Part shown: piece by piece, positions 7,556-17,229 of the stretch | Layout of the letters: each line of letters begins with the position of its first letter | How positions within the stretch are numbered: position 1 is the first letter of the stretch | Source of the DNA: Hymenobacter sp. DG01 | GTDB taxonomy: Bacteria; Bacteroidota; Bacteroidia; Cytophagales; Hymenobacteraceae | Assembly (NCBI RefSeq): GCF_006352025.1 | Contig: NZ_CP040936.1 | Span: forward strand, 3,164,001-3,228,000 | Length of the DNA stretch: 64,000 nt | Direction of reading: 5' to 3' | The notes under the pieces: model-generated | Databases searched by the model: none | Seen by the model: the letters and a program-made list of their open reading frames with translations, nothing else | Told to the model about the DNA's origin: nothing | Made by a program: the position numbers and the translations under genes

Positions 7556-10357
7556 CTAGAGGCCCAGGTTGTACACGGCCTTCAGGTAGAAGTACCGACC
7601 AGTAAGGGGCATCTGCTGCGACTGATAGGGCAGGATATCGAAATCGTAGGGCACGTTGACGGGGCGGCCGTAGGTTTGCTGGAAGTACTGGCCGTACTGC
7701 TCCAGGGAGGCAAACCCATCGGGGGCGCGGCCCTGACGGGCGGCCTTGCTGATGTAATCAGGATACACGTTGAACACGTTGTTGACGCCGGCCGTCAGTT
7801 GGAGGCCTTTGGTAGGCCGGAAGGCCACCGTCAGGTCGGTGGTAGCCTTGGCGCGGAAATCCAGGAACACACTACCCTCATCCAGACCATCGAAGTTGAA
7901 GTCGTAGGTCTGCACGCGGCCAAAGTAGAAGTTGCGCATCAGCACGCTGAACTTGCCCAGGTCGTAGCCCGTGCTCAGGATGAGCTTGCTGGCCGGGTTG
8001 CCGGTAGTCACCAAGGACAGCTGGCGCTGGTCGATGTAGTTGTTGCCGGGCTTGTTATCGGTTTGCAGAGACTGGAACTGGCTGGGCACCTGCAGGGCCC
8101 GGATGGTAGTTTTGTTGAAGTTGGCGGCCAGGCTCAGGTTGAGCGTGCCCCGACCCACGGCGTTGCGGTAGGTTACCACGGCGTCGAGGCCACGGGTGCG
8201 GGTATCGGCGGCGTTGGTAAAGAACTGGGCGTTGTCGGCGTTGGCCGCGGCCAAGGCTTGGTTCAGGGCCGGGCGGGCGCCGGTGGTATCCTGGCCAAAC
8301 TGCCCGGAGAGCAGAATCCGGTCGTCGATGTCAATCTGGTAGGCATCCAGGGTCAGCGTCAGAGCGGGGGTAGGCGTCAGAATCAGACCCGCACTGATAT
8401 TGCGGGAGCGTTCGGGCTGCAGCTGACCAATACCGGCGGCGGCGGCCACTTCGCTCTGGTTGTTGAAGATACCGCTGTACTTCGGCCCCGTGGAAGTGGG
8501 TAGCAGAGTGAGCTGGCGGTACAATACCTGCTGCAAGGCCGGCGCCCGGAAGCCCGTGTTGAAGGCTCCGCGCACGGCCAGCATCTTAGCCAGCTGGAGG
8601 CGCGAGGCTACCTTATAAGTAAAGGCGGAGCCGAAGGAGTTGTAGTTTTCGAAGCGCAGAGCGGTTTCTACCATCCACTGCTTGGTGATGTCCGCTTCCA
8701 CGTCGGCAAAGGCGCCCACGTTGCGGCGCGTGCCGCTGATAGTGGTGCTGGGGTCAAAGCCGATAAAGCCCTGGGCCCCGGCTGAAGCATCGGCTTTGCC
8801 CTTGCCGTAATCAAAGTAGGAAGCTTCCTCGCCGGCCAGAATGGAATACCGGTCATGGCGCAGCTCGGCCCCGAACGCCACGTTCGTACCGGCCAGGGCT
8901 TTCGGGAACAGGCGGCTGAAGGTAGCGTTACTCACGTTTTGGGTGAAGCGCAGCCCCCCCGCCTCAAACTCGGTGGGCGAGGCACTGCCCAGGGTGCTGT
9001 TCAGGGTGTTGGTTACATCGTAGCGCATCTGGTTGCGGCCCACCACATGGCTGAGGTCCAGGTTCCATTGGCCCAGCGTGAAACCGAATCCGGCTACGGC
9101 CGAAGCATCGTGAATGCGGGTGTTGATGTGGGGCTGGTAGCCCAGGGGGAAAATGTCGTCCACGATGTCGGCGGAGGCAGAGGCGGGTAGTACCCACGGG
9201 GCCACGGCCTCGCCCCGACGGAAGTTGTAGCCCCCGAACGAGTACAGCCGGATTTTCTCCGACAGCGGCATCGACAGGTTATACACGCCGCGCAGGTTGC
9301 GCATCTTAGCGTCGCCGTTCTGCTGCTCGAAGTCGGCGTAGGTTTTGCCCGAAGCGGCCATCATCTGGCGCTCTTCCTCGGCATCATACGAGAAAACGGG
9401 CCAGGAGGCAATGTCGCGCTGGGGCCGGCGGGTGGTGGCGCCGCGGTAGTCGGCATCGGCCGTCAGGTTCAGGAAGCCTTTTTTGCCCAGTTTCAGCCCT
9501 TGGTTCAGGCTCAGCAGGCCCGTGAGGCCGTCGCCGGCGCTGGTAATACCCGTGCTCAGCAGGGCGTTACCGCCGTGGTTGTCTGATTTCAGGTTGATGT
9601 TGATTACGCCGGCAATGGCATCGGAGCCGTACTGGGCCGCTGCACCGTCGCGCAGCACTTCCACCCGCTCAATGGCGTTGGTGGGCAGCGTGTTCAAATC
9701 ATACCCTACGCTGCCTAGCCCCCGGCTCCCGAGCAGGTTAATCAGGGAGGTAGTGTGGCGCCGCTTGCCATTCACCAGCACCAGGGTTTGGTCGGGGGCC
9801 AGGCCGCGCAGGCTGATGGGGTCCACGTGGTCGGCGCCGTCGGCGGAGGTCTGGCGGGTTGAGTTAAAGGAAGGTACTACCTGGTTCAGCACCTGGGTCA
9901 GGTCGGTCTGGGGCACCAGGGGTAGCAGCTCGCGCATGTCAATCACATCCACAGGCACCGTAGATTCCAGTAGGGTACGGTCGGCGCGGCGGGTACCTAC
10001 GGCTACCGTGGCCACGGGCATTACCGTCACGAAGCGGCTGGGCTTATCGGCCACCAGAAACACGTTGGTCAGCAACTGGGTGCGGTAGCCCGACCGGGCA
10101 ATCTGAATGGTGTAGGGGCCGCCGGCCAGCATGGCCGGAATGCTGAAGGCGCCCTGGTCATCGGTAGTGGTAGTACGGCGGATACCGGTGGGCAAGTGAA
10201 TAGCTACTACCGTCGTAGCAGGCAGCACTTCCCCTTTATCGGTGCTAACAGTACCATTGATTTCAGCGCCGGGAGCCGCTGTCTGAGCTCGCGCGGCAGT
10301 TAAGCTAAACAGTACCCAGGTAGCCAATAAGAAAAGGCGGGTAAAGATTGGGGGCAT
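7556..10357 (-). CDS. TonB-dependent receptor with carboxypeptidase-regulatory domain
   Basis: A 933-residue outer-membrane receptor. I prefer the ATG at 10357, which opens a clean signal peptide (MPPIFTRLF to ARAQ); an upstream start at 10396 would add 13 residues before it. The order is signal peptide, CarboxypepD_reg domain (about 28-115), plug domain with MRELLPLVPQTDLTQVL, SLRGLAPDQTLVLVNGKRR and ERVEVLRDGAAAQYGSDAI, then a long beta-barrel ending in YLKAVYNLGL. The barrel resembles siderophore or vitamin receptors more than SusC, and no SusD partner is adjacent. A secreted hydrolase-fold protein follows 31 bases downstream. The ligand is unknown. Confidence 0.92.
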   Translation of the reverse strand: MPPIFTRLFLLATWVLFSLTAARAQTAAPGAEINGTVSTDKGEVLPATTVVAIHLPTGIRRTTTTDDQGAFSIPAMLAGGPYTIQIARSGYRTQLLTNVFLVADKPSRFVTVMPVATVAVGTRRADRTLLESTVPVDVIDMRELLPLVPQTDLTQVLNQVVPSFNSTRQTSADGADHVDPISLRGLAPDQTLVLVNGKRRHTTSLINLLGSRGLGSVGYDLNTLPTNAIERVEVLRDGAAAQYGSDAIAGVININLKSDNHGGNALLSTGITSAGDGLTGLLSLNQGLKLGKKGFLNLTADADYRGATTRRPQRDIASWPVFSYDAEEERQMMAASGKTYADFEQQNGDAKMRNLRGVYNLSMPLSEKIRLYSFGGYNFRRGEAVAPWVLPASASADIVDDIFPLGYQPHINTRIHDASAVAGFGFTLGQWNLDLSHVVGRNQMRYDVTNTLNSTLGSASPTEFEAGGLRFTQNVSNATFSRLFPKALAGTNVAFGAELRHDRYSILAGEEASYFDYGKGKADASAGAQGFIGFDPSTTISGTRRNVGAFADVEADITKQWMVETALRFENYNSFGSAFTYKVASRLQLAKMLAVRGAFNTGFRAPALQQVLYRQLTLLPTSTGPKYSGIFNNQSEVAAAAGIGQLQPERSRNISAGLILTPTPALTLTLDAYQIDIDDRILLSGQFGQDTTGARPALNQALAAANADNAQFFTNAADTRTRGLDAVVTYRNAVGRGTLNLSLAANFNKTTIRALQVPSQFQSLQTDNKPGNNYIDQRQLSLVTTGNPASKLILSTGYDLGKFSVLMRNFYFGRVQTYDFNFDGLDEGSVFLDFRAKATTDLTVAFRPTKGLQLTAGVNNVFNVYPDYISKAARQGRAPDGFASLEQYGQYFQQTYGRPVNVPYDFDILPYQSQQMPLTGRYFYLKAVYNLGL

Positions 10358-10572
10358 ATAAGAACTATATAGAGTGGGAAAATCCTGTAATCCCAAAATG
10401 ATTCACAGGTATCCCAAAGCTAGATAGAATATTGATATATCATATATTACTAAGTTCCATTTGTATTATATAAATTCAAAATCCATAAATAGAACAAATA
10501 AACACAGGTAAATCATAATATATCATCGTTTATACTGATATAAATCCAATTCTGTTTTCGTGGTTTTTGGGC
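10358..10572. promoter_or_regulatory. AT-rich promoter region upstream of the TonB-dependent receptor
   Basis: This 215-base gap between the receptor start and the MurF-Alr stop is strikingly AT-rich (runs of TATA and AAAT across about 10390-10550) against a GC-rich background. It must hold the receptor promoter and the end of the MurF-Alr transcript. I see no perfect TAnnTTTG element close to the start and no strong GC hairpin. Confidence 0.4.
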
Positions 10573-13086
10573 CTATTCGGCTATAAAGACCCGTTTTACC
10601 CGCTCACTCACGTTCGTGAGCAGCTCATACGGGATGGTATTGATGCGGACAGCCAGTTCCGTTAGGGGTAAATCTTCCCCAAATACCACAGCCGAGTCGC
10701 CAGCCTGGGCTTCCGGAATGCCCGTTACGTCCACCATGCACATATCCATGCATACGTTGCCAATAAGCGGTGCCCGCCGCCCCCGGATAACCACCTCCCC
10801 TACCCCGTTACCGAAACGCCGGTCATAGCCATCGGCGTACCCGATGGCCAGGGTGGCAATGCGCCGCTCGTAGTCGGTGGCCTGACCGCGCCGCCCATAC
10901 CCTACGGTAGCGCCGGCAGGTAGGGTCTTGATCTGGGAAATGGTCGTGCGCAGACTGCTGACGGGCCGCAGGGCATCGGGCTCCTGCCCGCTGGCCTCCA
11001 CGCCGTAGAGGCCAATGCCCAAGCGCACCATGCTGTGCTGGGCCTGGGGGAAGCGCACGATGCCGGCCGAGTTGAGGGCGTGTTGCAGGATGGGGTAGCC
11101 CAGGGCCTGTTCCAGCTGGGGCGCCATGCGTTGAAACGCGGCCAGCTGCTGGTGGGAGAAGTCGTTGTGCTGGGCCTCATCGGCGCCGGCCAGGTGGGTC
11201 AGGGCGCTGGCTACACGCAGGTGGGCAGCATTATCGCGCAGCAGCTGGCAGAGCTCGGGCAGGTCTTCCTCGGCGAAGCCCAGGCGGCGCATGCCGGTAT
11301 CGAGTTTGAGGTGAATAGCGGGCAGGGGCTGCTCCCGGGCGGCACGCAGGTAGTCGTGCAGGCGCTCGAACGAGTAGATTTCCGGCTCCAGGTGGTACTG
11401 GCGCAGCTTCTGGAAGGCATCGGGCGAGGGGTTCATTACCATTACCGGCAGACTAATGCCGTGCTGGCGCAGCTCTACCCCCTCATCGGCATAGGCCACG
11501 GCCACGTAATCGACGCGGTGAAACTCCAGCAGGTTGGCCACCTCGTAAGAGCTGCTGCCGTAGGCAAAGGCTTTCACCATCACCATCAGCTTCACGCCCG
11601 GCTGCAGGCGGCGGCGGTAGAAGTTAAGGTTGTGCACCAGTGCATCGAGGTTGACTTCGAGCACGGTGCCGTGAATTTTCTGCTGAAACGCGGCCACTAT
11701 CCGCTCGAAGCCATAGCGGCGGGCACCCTTCACCAGAATCAGCTCCTGCCGGAACTGCTCGGGCTGGAAGCCGGCCAGGAAGGTCTCGGTATCGGGATAA
11801 AACCGGCTATCCAGACCGGTAAAAGCCGCGCCGTACTGGCTGATATCCGGCCCGATGCCGATGAGGCGCTCTACGCTGTGGGCCGGCAGCAGGGCCGCTA
11901 CCCGGGCGTACAGCTCGGCCCCGCCCAGTCCCGACTCCAATACGTCGGAGAGGATGAGGGTGCGGCGGCCGCGGCGGGGCTGGCGCGTGAGGGCATCGAG
12001 GGCCAGGCGCAGGCCGGCCAAGTCGTTGTTATAGGTGTCGTCGAGGACGTAGCAGTCGTTGAGGGCCTGCTTCATTTCCAGGCGCATGGCCACGGGCTGC
12101 AGCCGGTCGAGGCGGCGCTGGATTTCGGTGGGCGCTACCTGCCGCCAGAGCAACACTGCCAGCCCGTGGAGGGCGTTTTCCACCGAAGGCTCGTCGGCGA
12201 AAGGCAAAGTGAAGGTGTATTCTTGGGGGCGGGGCCGGGCGCGTTCCACCCGCACCACGGTGCGGTCGGCGCTGGCCTCGTGCACTACCACCAGCAGGTC
12301 GGCCTCCTGGGCATCGTAGCGGGCGCGCTGGCGCGTCCAGGCACTCAAAATAGTGCGCTCAGGACGTAGCTGCTGGCGGGCGGTGGCATGCACCAGGGGG
12401 TGGTCGGCGCAGTAGAACAGGGTGTCCACGTCCTCGAACAGACGCATTTTCTCGGCTACCTTTTCCCGGGCTGAGGCAAAGCCGGCGTCGTGGGCGGTGC
12501 CCAGGTTGGTGAAAATGCCCAGGGTAGGCTGAATAATGCGGGCCAGGCGCGCCATTTCGCCTGGCTCCGAAATACCGGCCTCGAAGATGCCCAGCGTGTG
12601 CGTCTCGTTCAGCTCCCACACGCTCAGGGGCACGCCCACCTGCGAGTTGTAGGAGCGGGGGCTCTTGCAAATCAACTCATCGGGGCTCAGCAGTTGGGCC
12701 AGCCACTCCTTCACAATGGTTTTGCCGTTGGAGCCCGTGATGCCGAATACCGGCAGGTGAAACCGGCGGCGGTGGTCGGCGGCTACGGCTTGCAGAGCTG
12801 CCAGGGCATCGGGCACCAGCAGCAGCCCTGCCTCGGGGTAGGCGCCTACTCCACCCGGAATGGCTGCTTCGGCATCTACCACAAACAGGCGCACCCCGGC
12901 CCGGTACAGCTCCGGCAGGTAGCGGTGGCCGTCGTGCTGGGGGCCGCGCAGGGCAAAAAACACGCTACCGGCGGGCGTGGTTACTTGCCGGCTATCCAGC
13001 AGCAGGCGGTGCACGGGCGCGGCCGAAGCCGGGAGCTGAAGCAGGGTACCGCCGGTAAGAGCGGGCAGGTGGGAGAACTGAAGCAT
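10573..13086 (-). CDS. murF/alr: bifunctional MurF ligase / alanine racemase fusion
   Basis: An 837-residue fusion of two peptidoglycan-precursor enzymes. Residues 1 to about 460 are MurF (UDP-MurNAc-tripeptide:D-Ala-D-Ala ligase), with the ATP loop TGSNGKT, SYNSQVGVPLS and the DDTYNND motif. Residues about 465-837 are a fold-III PLP-dependent alanine racemase with PLP lysine Lys505 in VMVKAFAYG, the LGIGLYG strand and the second catalytic Tyr in TVGYGRRG. D-Ala made by the racemase feeds the D-Ala-D-Ala that MurF attaches. The fusion is standard in Bacteroidota, and the racemase half has all its key residues. It starts at ATG 13086 just after a TACCTTTG box. Confidence 0.95.
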   Translation of the reverse strand: MLQFSHLPALTGGTLLQLPASAAPVHRLLLDSRQVTTPAGSVFFALRGPQHDGHRYLPELYRAGVRLFVVDAEAAIPGGVGAYPEAGLLLVPDALAALQAVAADHRRRFHLPVFGITGSNGKTIVKEWLAQLLSPDELICKSPRSYNSQVGVPLSVWELNETHTLGIFEAGISEPGEMARLARIIQPTLGIFTNLGTAHDAGFASAREKVAEKMRLFEDVDTLFYCADHPLVHATARQQLRPERTILSAWTRQRARYDAQEADLLVVVHEASADRTVVRVERARPRPQEYTFTLPFADEPSVENALHGLAVLLWRQVAPTEIQRRLDRLQPVAMRLEMKQALNDCYVLDDTYNNDLAGLRLALDALTRQPRRGRRTLILSDVLESGLGGAELYARVAALLPAHSVERLIGIGPDISQYGAAFTGLDSRFYPDTETFLAGFQPEQFRQELILVKGARRYGFERIVAAFQQKIHGTVLEVNLDALVHNLNFYRRRLQPGVKLMVMVKAFAYGSSSYEVANLLEFHRVDYVAVAYADEGVELRQHGISLPVMVMNPSPDAFQKLRQYHLEPEIYSFERLHDYLRAAREQPLPAIHLKLDTGMRRLGFAEEDLPELCQLLRDNAAHLRVASALTHLAGADEAQHNDFSHQQLAAFQRMAPQLEQALGYPILQHALNSAGIVRFPQAQHSMVRLGIGLYGVEASGQEPDALRPVSSLRTTISQIKTLPAGATVGYGRRGQATDYERRIATLAIGYADGYDRRFGNGVGEVVIRGRRAPLIGNVCMDMCMVDVTGIPEAQAGDSAVVFGEDLPLTELAVRINTIPYELLTNVSERVKRVFIAE

Positions 13087-13093
13087 AGCAAGG

Positions 13094-13101
13094 CAAAGGT
13101 A
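13094..13101 (-). promoter_or_regulatory. -7 promoter element for the MurF-Alr gene
   Basis: The minus strand reads TACCTTTG eight bases before the ATG at 13086, a perfect TAnnTTTG match. No clear -33 TTG is seen at the expected distance, and the resulting mRNA would be nearly leaderless. Confidence 0.4.
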
Positions 13102-13305
13102 CAGTAGCGGGTTACTTCCTACTTCGGGCCGCCCGCCCTGTTACGATGCGCGGAGTCCGTCCGACTGGTTGACGCCCGGGCGGCCGGCGCAATTCACCGC
13201 ACCACTACGCTGACCCCGGGCGCCTACCCCCTCCATCGGCCCAAACCTCCACACCGGTAACCGGCCGGACGGGTTCCGAACATCGGATCGGAGCGAGCGG
13301 CGCGG

Positions 13306-13313
13306 TATCTTTG
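13306..13313 (+). promoter_or_regulatory. -7 promoter element for the EamA transporter gene
   Basis: TATCTTTG matches TAnnTTTG exactly and lies 27 bases before the TTG start at 13341. The expected -33 element is not obvious. The surrounding gap (13087-13340) is otherwise GC-rich and featureless. Confidence 0.45.
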
Positions 13314-13340
13314 CGGGGTAGTACCCTATTCTGTTCGTAG

Positions 13341-14246
13341 TTGAAACTCTCGCGTCATCACCTGGCCGCCTTGGCGGCTTTTCTTATTTGGGGCTTTTTC
13401 CCGATTCCGCTACGCTGGCTGGCCGGCTATGCCAGCGGGCAGATTCTGTTTTTCCGCATCCTGATTTCGTTGGTGTTGCTGCTGCTGCTGCACGGGCTGG
13501 GGCGGCGGGCGGCCGTGCAGGCGGTGTGGCGGCAGTGGCAGGCGGCCCCGCCCGCCGAGCGCCGACAGCTGGCCGTCACCACAGGGGTAGGCGGACTGCT
13601 GCTTACCTCCAACTGGCTGCTCTTTATTTATGTAGTAAACCAGGTGAGCGTGCAGGCGGGCTCGTTCGCCTACCTTATCTGTCCCATCCTGACGGCTCTG
13701 CTGGGCTTTGTGGTGCTGGGCGAGAAGCTGCGCCCCAACCAGTGGGCAGCCATTGGGCTGAGCGCCCTGAGCTGCCTGCTGCTGGGAGCAGGGGCGGTAA
13801 AAACCTTGCTCATGAGCTTGGTGGTGGCTTCTACCTACGCGGCCTACCTCATCAGCCAGCGCCGCCTGCAAGGCTACGACCGGCTGGTACTTCTGACGGC
13901 GCAGCTGCTGCTGGCGGCCCTACTGATTCTGCCGGTGGCCCCCCTGCTTGGGGCGCAGCCGCTGGCGGGCTTCCGGGATGCGCACCTGCTGGCCGTAACG
14001 GCTCTGCTGAGCCTGGGCTTTACCGTGGTGCCTCTGTTCCTGAACCTCTACGCCCTGAACGTGCTGCCCTCCGGCACGGTAGGCATTATGATGTACCTGA
14101 ATCCGCTGGTGAGCTTTGCGCTGGCCTTTCTGTATTTCGGGGAGCAGGCTACGGCCACCCAGGTGGGGGCCTACGGGGTAATTTTGCTTTCCGTGGTGCT
14201 GTATAATCTTGCTTTCCAGCCCCGCCCCCAGCCAACAAACCCCTAA
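13341..14246 (+). CDS. EamA/RarD-type drug/metabolite transporter
   Basis: A 301-residue integral membrane protein of the EamA superfamily, with ten predicted transmembrane helices arranged as two EamA repeats. The N-terminal sequence AFLIWGFFPIPLRWLAG and the central SNWLLFIYVVNQVS segment resemble RarD (chloramphenicol-sensitivity protein). The C-terminal repeat contains GTVGIMMYLNPLVSFALAF. The substrate is unknown. The start is TTG 13341, the only initiator that keeps the first helix, about 20 bases downstream of a TATCTTTG box. YfhO follows 74 bases downstream on the same strand. Confidence 0.85.
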   Translation: MKLSRHHLAALAAFLIWGFFPIPLRWLAGYASGQILFFRILISLVLLLLLHGLGRRAAVQAVWRQWQAAPPAERRQLAVTTGVGGLLLTSNWLLFIYVVNQVSVQAGSFAYLICPILTALLGFVVLGEKLRPNQWAAIGLSALSCLLLGAGAVKTLLMSLVVASTYAAYLISQRRLQGYDRLVLLTAQLLLAALLILPVAPLLGAQPLAGFRDAHLLAVTALLSLGFTVVPLFLNLYALNVLPSGTVGIMMYLNPLVSFALAFLYFGEQATATQVGAYGVILLSVVLYNLAFQPRPQPTNP

Positions 14247-14320
14247 AACGGGTACCTTCGGGCTGCCAGGCCGGGCCGTGGGGCTCCGGCGGGCCGTGTT
14301 CCGACTTGTTTGTAAGCCGA

Positions 14321-16897
14321 ATGATTACTCCTCCCCGTCAGGCCGCTGCGCCGCTCTGGCGGCGGGTGCTGCCGCACCTGCTGGCCGTCTTGTTTTTCCT
14401 AGTGCTGGCCGCCGTGTACTTCTCGCCCATCCTTTTCGATGGCAAAACACTGGCCCAGCACGACATCGTACAGTTTAATGGCGGGGCCCACGAGGCGGCC
14501 CAGTTCCGGGAGCAAACCGGTCAGGAGGCCCTCTGGACCAACTCCATGTTCTCGGGGATGCCCACCTACCTCATCAGCACCCGCTTCCCCGGCGACCTGA
14601 GCGTGTACCTGCACCAGCTCTTTACCCTGGGGCTGCCGGCGGTGGTAGCCAACCTGTTTCTGGCCCTGGTCTGCGGCTACGCCTTGTGCGTGGCCCTGGG
14701 CCTCTCGCCGCTGGTCAGTGTGGTGGGGGCCGTGTCGTTAGCCTTCACTAGCTACAACCTGATTATTCTGGCCGCCGGCCACAACACCAAAAGCCTGGCC
14801 CTGGCCTATGCCCCGCTGGTGCTGGCGGGCCTGCTGGTGGCGTTCCGGCGCAACAAGTGGCTGGGCACGGCCCTGTTTGCCCTGGGCCTGGCCATGAACG
14901 TGCGCTCCAACCACCTCCAGATTACCTACTACCTGCTGCTGCTGGTGCTGGTGTTTGGGGTAGTAGAGCTGATTTTCGCGGCCCGCGAGAAGCGCCTGCC
15001 CGATTTCTTCAGCCGCACGGCGCTGCTGGCGGTGGCCGCCCTGCTGGCCGTGGGCGTAAGCTTCGGCCGCCTCTACACCACCCTGGAGTACAGCAAGTAC
15101 AGCATCCGGGGTAAGTCGGAGCTGAAGACGCCGGCCCCGACCGCGCCCGGCCAGGCTCCTACCCCCGCCGAAGACAGTGAAGGCTCGGGCCTGGGCAAGG
15201 ACTACGCCTTCAGCTACAGCTACGGCATCGGCGAAACAGCTACTCTACTGATTCCCAACTTCTACGGCGGGGCTTCGCAGATGAAGCTCAGCGACAACTC
15301 CGAAACGGGTAAGGCCCTGGCTGCGGCCGGGGTGCCACCGGTGCAGCTCTCAGACTACCTGGCCCAGATGCCCACCTACTGGGGCGACCAGCCCATTACC
15401 AGCGGCCCGGTGTACGTGGGCGCGGTAGTGTTCTTCCTGTTTGTGCTGGGCCTGATGGTGGCCGACCGCCGCACCCGCATCTGGCTGCTCGTGGGCACCC
15501 TGCTCTCGGTGCTGCTGGCCTGGGGCAAGAACTTCGAGACATTCAACTACCTGATGTTCGACTACTTCCCGGGCTACAACAAGTTCCGGGCCGTGAGCAT
15601 GGCCCTCACCATTGCCCAGCTGACGATGCCCCTGCTGGCCGTGCTGGCTCTGGCCCGCGTGCTGCGCGGCCGGCCGGCCGTGGCGCCGGCCGCTACCCCC
15701 GGCACCCATCCCAGCCTGGCCGCTCTGGCCGGCAAGCCCACCGACGATGCCGACACGGCCCTGCTGAAAAAGCAGGTGCTGCGGGCCCTGGCCATTACAG
15801 CCGGCCTGTGCGCCCTGGCCTTCCTGGCCGGCCTTGCTTCTGATTTCGCTGCCCCCATTGACCTGCAGCTGCAGCAGCAGGAAGGCTTCCCGCTGGCCGC
15901 CCTGCGCGCCGACCGCGCCGATCTGCTCCGCACCGATGTGTTCCGCTCCCTGTTCTTTGTGGCCGCCGCGGGCGGAGTGCTGTGGTTTTTCCTGCAGCGC
16001 AAGCTCTCGGCCGGCCTTGCGGCTACTTTGGTGGGGCTGCTGAGCCTGATTGACTTGTGGGGGGTAGATAAGCGCTACCTTAACGATGCCAACTTCCAGC
16101 GCGAAACCGTTGCCGAGCAGTTCGTACCCTCCCCCGCCGACCAGCAGATTCTGCAGGATAAGGACCTGAGCTACCGGGTTTTTAACCTGCAGAACCCCTT
16201 CAACGAAGCCAATACCTCCTACTTCCATAAGAGCATTGGGGGCTACCACGGGGCCAAGCTGCGCCGCTACCAGGATTTGATTGAGCGCCAGATTTCGCAG
16301 AATAACCTGCAGGTGCTCAACATGCTGAACACGCGCTACGTGATTGTGCCGGGCCAGCAGGGCCAGCCCCAGCAGGTGCAGCGCAACCCCGGCGCCCTGG
16401 GCAACGCCTGGTTTGTGAGCGAAGTCCAGAAAGTACAGAACCCCGATCAGGAAATCAGTGCCCTCACTAGCCTGAACCCTGCCACTACGGCCGTGGTAGA
16501 TGCTTCGAAGTTTCCGGCCGTGAAGCCGGCCTACTCCGCCGCAGGCTCCAGCATTGCCCTGACCAAGTACACGCCCAATGAGCTGACCTACCGTGCCAAC
16601 GCCGCCCAGGATGGCCTCGTGGTCTTCTCCGAAATCTACTACGAAGACGGCTGGAACGCCTACCTCGACGGTAAGCCCGTACCGCACATCCGGGCCAACT
16701 ATGTGCTGCGGGCCCTGCCCGTGCCCGCCGGCACGCACACCATCGAGTTCAAGTTTGAGCCCTCGGAGTATGCCCTCGGAAACACGATTTCCCTGGTATC
16801 GTCGGTGCTGCTGATTGTGGCCCTGCTGGGGGCGTTGTACTACGCCCTCAGGCACCGCCCCGAGCCGCACACCGTTACCGATACCCTGCTGGCGTAA
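14321..16897 (+). CDS. YfhO family membrane protein
   Basis: An 858-residue polytopic inner-membrane protein of the YfhO family. Multiple hydrophobic helices fill the first 480 residues, with the family-typical AQHDIVQFNGG and FSGMPTYLI in the first extracytoplasmic loop and NVRSNHLQITYYLLLL near a third of the way in. A C-terminal beta-rich extracytoplasmic domain (about 640-820) contains YYEDGWNAYLDG and HTIEFKFEPSEY, followed by a last helix. In Firmicutes YfhO takes part in glycosylation of lipoteichoic acid; in Bacteroidota the function is not established. I chose the ATG at 14321 over a TTG at 14306. The gene has no partner enzyme next to it. Confidence 0.88.
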   Translation: MITPPRQAAAPLWRRVLPHLLAVLFFLVLAAVYFSPILFDGKTLAQHDIVQFNGGAHEAAQFREQTGQEALWTNSMFSGMPTYLISTRFPGDLSVYLHQLFTLGLPAVVANLFLALVCGYALCVALGLSPLVSVVGAVSLAFTSYNLIILAAGHNTKSLALAYAPLVLAGLLVAFRRNKWLGTALFALGLAMNVRSNHLQITYYLLLLVLVFGVVELIFAAREKRLPDFFSRTALLAVAALLAVGVSFGRLYTTLEYSKYSIRGKSELKTPAPTAPGQAPTPAEDSEGSGLGKDYAFSYSYGIGETATLLIPNFYGGASQMKLSDNSETGKALAAAGVPPVQLSDYLAQMPTYWGDQPITSGPVYVGAVVFFLFVLGLMVADRRTRIWLLVGTLLSVLLAWGKNFETFNYLMFDYFPGYNKFRAVSMALTIAQLTMPLLAVLALARVLRGRPAVAPAATPGTHPSLAALAGKPTDDADTALLKKQVLRALAITAGLCALAFLAGLASDFAAPIDLQLQQQEGFPLAALRADRADLLRTDVFRSLFFVAAAGGVLWFFLQRKLSAGLAATLVGLLSLIDLWGVDKRYLNDANFQRETVAEQFVPSPADQQILQDKDLSYRVFNLQNPFNEANTSYFHKSIGGYHGAKLRRYQDLIERQISQNNLQVLNMLNTRYVIVPGQQGQPQQVQRNPGALGNAWFVSEVQKVQNPDQEISALTSLNPATTAVVDASKFPAVKPAYSAAGSSIALTKYTPNELTYRANAAQDGLVVFSEIYYEDGWNAYLDGKPVPHIRANYVLRALPVPAGTHTIEFKFEPSEYALGNTISLVSSVLLIVALLGALYYALRHRPEPHTVTDTLLA

Positions 16898-17229
16898 CGG
16901 TAAGGCGGTAGGATAACCGGGCTGTTATGGACAGGCAGCACCAACGCCATCCTTCCCGCATAATATCCCTACCCCCTGAAACGCCACAAACCGTAGGGTG
17001 TGGGGCTGGCCCCCGTCCGTCGTCCGGGCCGCTCTACCGGTAATCGTTCAGGGAGCAGCAAGCCCCGCCCTACCCCCTCATGATGTGACAAGCCCTTGAC
17101 GGATACCTGCGTCAGGGGCTTGTTACGTTAGCGGGTGCGGGTCAGATGAATGGCAGAATGGCGCGGCTCCGCTTCGACATGACCTCACGCAGGCACTGAT
17201 CCACTTATTCACTGTTTCACCTTTCGCCC
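16898..17229. other. 332-base intergenic region with one hairpin
   Basis: No convincing coding sequence is seen. It contains two copies of the local word CTACCCC (16969 and 17070), a terminator-like hairpin at 17088-17123, and presumably the promoter of the downstream PLP enzyme, which I cannot pinpoint. Confidence 0.5.
17088..17123 (+). terminator. candidate terminator after yfhO
   Basis: Two 13-base arms, ACAAGCCCTTGAC (17088-17100) and GTCAGGGGCTTGT (17111-17123), pair with a single mismatch around a 10-base loop. The downstream T tract is weak. Confidence 0.5.

Noticed and set aside
6133..10357. SusCD-type polysaccharide utilization locus
   Set aside because: The receptor lacks a SusD partner and glycan enzymes; only a hydrolase-fold gene accompanies it.
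15350..16870. 506-codon open frame opposite yfhO
   Set aside because: Antisense shadow; composition is dominated by Gly, Gln, His and Val with no domain, while yfhO in the other frame is clearly real.
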